Positions 61,780-64,000 of a DNA stretch of 64,000 bases are shown here, in pieces. Source of the DNA: Pseudoalteromonas luteoviolacea NCIMB 1944 (lineage in GTDB: Bacteria; Pseudomonadota; Gammaproteobacteria; Enterobacterales; Alteromonadaceae); NCBI RefSeq assembly GCF_001625565.1, contig NZ_AUXS01000044.1:81109-145108 (forward strand). The letters run 5' to 3'. A model generated the notes under the pieces. It was not told where the DNA came from and searched no databases. It saw nothing but the letters and a program-made list of their open reading frames with translations. The number at the start of each line of letters is the position of its first letter. Position 1 is the stretch's first letter. The translations under genes and the position numbers were made by a program.

Positions 61780-62994
61780 ATGAGCCGCAAGGTAAACATC
61801 TCTGTTGACAATCTACCAGACTCACTTAGAGGTCAAATTCATGGAGTGGAAAGTGCAATCGATAATGAAAGTTTAGCACTTTTTACTGACAACAAAGATG
61901 TGCGAATTTCATTAGAAAACACCAACCATGGCTTGAGAGCGTATTCAAACACATTTAATCACTATGATTTATGGGGTAGGTTTGTACGTTCTGGACATAA
62001 AAAACTTCCTTTAGAGGAAGCTCCCAAAAAGACGATTATAACTAGAAGAATATCAGAAAAAGTTGATGGTATTTTATACGATGGTGAGATTAAAATTACT
62101 CCTGCTGTTGTAAGTAGTAAAAAAGATGGTGAAGAAACGGAGTTTTTAGTTTGGCCGTCTGATCGAGAAGAAAAAGTTGAAAGAGCACTTATTCGACTTG
62201 CATCAAAAGGCAAAATAGTAAAAATAAATTTTAAGTCCGGTATTCAATATGCTGTGATTTTTTCGATGAATGAATTGGCTCAGGAGTTAAAAGCTGTTGG
62301 TCAATCAATGCCTTACCCGCAGATCAAGGAGTCTTTGGAAGCTTTACAAGGCTCGAAGCTTTCATTTAAATATCGCGCAACCGATACTAAAAATAGCGAT
62401 GTAGATGATTCTTTTTATGAATCTAATATGAACTTCTTATCCTCATTACATTTCAGTGGTAAGAAAGGACAAGGTGGAAATATCAAATGTGTAGCCTGTT
62501 TAAACGCATTTGTTCATAATATGATCGATAACCTTGAATATAAAGGTTATTATTTCAACAGTGCCCAAGAGCTAAAGCGCGGTTTATCCCGCTGGATGAT
62601 GCTTAGGCTGTATCATTTGTGGCGCTATGCTGCACCTGGAAAAACTTACCATTTCAGACTGCTTTCAATAATGGAAAAATATGGCTCTATTTATTCAACG
62701 GATGAAATTACAGACAATAAACTGAAAGCACTTCGTAGAGATATGACTACGACAATGAAAGATTTGATAGAAAAAGGTGCTATTTCAGAATATAACATTT
62801 CTAATGTAAAAGATGATGATACTGGCCGAATTATCGACTATGTGTATGAAATGCATCCTTCTACACAGTTTTGTGAAGAAATTTTAGCTTTGAATAAACA
62901 TAACAAGAGAATTGAAATTCAAGGTGGAAAAAGATTGGTCGAAACGGCTGAAATTATCGATGAAGATATTCTAGAAGCAATCGTAAAAAAGTAG
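61780..62994 (+). CDS. Plasmid-type replication initiator of the chromid
   Basis: 404 residues with AGGAAG upstream of the ATG. Two winged-helix-like halves are suggested by EEKVERALIRLASKGKIVKI, AQELKRGLSRWMMLRLYHLWR and LKALRRDMTTTMKDLIEKG; the overall layout fits an initiator replicase of plasmid origin. Identification rests on position between iteron-like repeats/DnaA boxes and tus, beside parAB, and on general resemblance to Pseudoalteromonas chromosome II initiators. It is not an RctB protein by visible sequence. Confidence 0.8.
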   Translation: MSRKVNISVDNLPDSLRGQIHGVESAIDNESLALFTDNKDVRISLENTNHGLRAYSNTFNHYDLWGRFVRSGHKKLPLEEAPKKTIITRRISEKVDGILYDGEIKITPAVVSSKKDGEETEFLVWPSDREEKVERALIRLASKGKIVKINFKSGIQYAVIFSMNELAQELKAVGQSMPYPQIKESLEALQGSKLSFKYRATDTKNSDVDDSFYESNMNFLSSLHFSGKKGQGGNIKCVACLNAFVHNMIDNLEYKGYYFNSAQELKRGLSRWMMLRLYHLWRYAAPGKTYHFRLLSIMEKYGSIYSTDEITDNKLKALRRDMTTTMKDLIEKGAISEYNISNVKDDDTGRIIDYVYEMHPSTQFCEEILALNKHNKRIEIQGGKRLVETAEIIDEDILEAIVKK

Positions 62995-63000
62995 TTAGCT

Positions 63001-63024
63001 AAGCCAATTATGTTAAATTGGCTT
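63001..63024 (+). terminator. Terminator between rep and tus
   Basis: AAGCCAATT-atgtta-AATTGGCTT followed by TT, 6 bp after the rep stop, between convergent genes. Confidence 0.75.
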
Positions 63025-63045
63025 TTAAATTTTGTTTTAGCAAGC

Positions 63046-63915
63046 TTACTCTAAATTTTCTAAATATATTCGCTCAATTAGATAGCTATAGTCCTTCTTT
63101 CTGGTATCTTCAACTTTAGAGCTGAAGTTACTTAAACTGCCTATTTTAGTTTCCTTTTGTGGGTTTAATAGAATAAAGGGCAGTGCACCACTGACATGAT
63201 ATCTATTTTTGGCTGTAAATCGAACATTAACTTCTGGTGTTACTCGAGTAGGCCTTTTTATCCTTAGTTTAGTTTTTTCTCCTAAACTAGAGAGCCTAAC
63301 TTTTTCTAATTCTACGATTTGCTGCCAGCTTTGCTGATCGATAACTCTAGGGTTGGAGTAACCTGATGATTTATTGAGCATTTCTAATGCAACTTTCTTT
63401 GAAAGCGTAGTTGTAGAATGCTTTTTCATCCATGTGAACCTTACCGAATAAGGTATAGAATCTTCAAAATGTATTTTCCTATACGCAGCTAACGTAATTA
63501 AATTCGGTATTGCATTGTGTACAGCTTCAAACCTGGCGTCATTATTATTAATTTCAAGAACGGTATTTTTAAACTGTTCTTTGGATTTGTTTACTTCAAC
63601 TAGTCTTGACTTAATTTTTCCATCTGCATCATCGACAGCAATTAAACCTGGATGGCGAGTTAGTATTTTGCTACTCTTTTTTTGACCAACAAATAGATCC
63701 GTAATTCCGTTTATGCATTTATCAAATGCTTCATTACCCGATATTTTTGTAACTTGAATCTCTTCAGGCGCTTTCTTTTCATCTTCAGCTTTGATTTCTG
63801 GTAATTGATAATAACTAGAATAGCTAATCTCTTTTTCTTTTAGTTCTTCGCAAAGGAGATTTAGCTGATCGAATAAGTAATCAAAACTACTTCTTAATAT
63901 TAACTTTGTTGACAT
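63046..63915 (-). CDS. tus: Tus-family replication terminus-binding protein
   Basis: 289 residues (E. coli Tus has 309). It aligns along its length with Tus: LPEIKAEDEKKAPEEIQV near the N-terminus (LPEVKKEDE in E. coli), IPNLITLAAYRKI (LPGLITLNAYR), VRFTWMKKHSTTTL (LRFGWANKHI) and TKLRIKRPTRVTPEVNV (AKLKIKRPVKVQPIARV), the last being a DNA-contacting strand. Tus bound at ter stops replication forks from one side. Its place next to the initiator and origin suggests it makes chromid replication one-directional (inference from known Pseudoalteromonas chromids). Confidence 0.88.
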   Translation of the reverse strand: MSTKLILRSSFDYLFDQLNLLCEELKEKEISYSSYYQLPEIKAEDEKKAPEEIQVTKISGNEAFDKCINGITDLFVGQKKSSKILTRHPGLIAVDDADGKIKSRLVEVNKSKEQFKNTVLEINNNDARFEAVHNAIPNLITLAAYRKIHFEDSIPYSVRFTWMKKHSTTTLSKKVALEMLNKSSGYSNPRVIDQQSWQQIVELEKVRLSSLGEKTKLRIKRPTRVTPEVNVRFTAKNRYHVSGALPFILLNPQKETKIGSLSNFSSKVEDTRKKDYSYLIERIYLENLE

Positions 63916-64000
63916 GATCTTTATATGTATGATGTGTTCCTTTAATTATAGCTAAAAACCTTATTTTATTCCAATTGTAATTACCAGAAACCGGATTACC

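Overview
The window looks like part of the second chromosome (chromid) of a marine gammaproteobacterium, most likely Pseudoalteromonas. This rests on low-to-moderate GC, on protein families typical of Alteromonadales (TorF-type porin, MipA/OmpV with DUF3019, long isocitrate lyase with malate synthase G), and above all on the right end. There a ParA/ParB pair, a GATC-rich origin with DnaA boxes, a plasmid-type replication initiator and a Tus-like fork-arrest protein lie together (58.8-63.9 kb). Genus is an inference; no database was searched.

Layout. 0-6.4 kb is a sigma54-controlled RNA-repair locus: RtcR (cut by the window edge), a sigma54 promoter, a leader with two tRNA-like modules, then slipin-rtcB-rtcA-nucleotidyltransferase. 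6.4-27.4 kb is mixed chromosomal content: small secreted proteins, an 11-bp tandem repeat, RraB-like protein, GNAT, flavoprotein, four LysR and one MerR regulator, a soluble chemoreceptor with four near-identical PAS units, S41 protease, HAD and YebC proteins, porin, Hsp20 with a possible RNA thermometer, and a PACE efflux protein.

27.68-39.02 kb is a sedentary chromosomal integron. Nine cassettes, read on the minus strand, have attC sites that mostly share one core. Cassette contents include a DUF262 + HEPN gene pair (candidate anti-phage system), two zinc-ribbon proteins, an LprI-like secreted protein, a 37-residue membrane peptide and unknowns. The integrase gene is broken by a one-base frameshift but keeps a perfect LexA box. 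An IS1111-type element sits exactly in an attC core, and its 3' non-coding end carries a 9-nt complement of the reconstructed target, as expected of a bridge-RNA guide. The attI region (177 bp) occurs twice, 4.4 kb apart, with a RAYT-type element bounded by inverted repeats beside the inner copy.

39-58.7 kb holds a secreted beta-helix protein behind a GEMM-I cyclic-di-GMP riboswitch, a MipA/DUF3019/response regulator/kinase operon, the divergent glyoxylate-shunt genes, a TPR histidine kinase, RmuC, a second response regulator and a SWIM-SNF2 helicase. 58.8-64 kb is the replication and partition module.

The strongest leads are the tRNA-like RNAs in the RNA-repair leader, the bridge-RNA guide match to attC, the duplicated attI, the DUF262-HEPN cassette, and Tus beside the origin.
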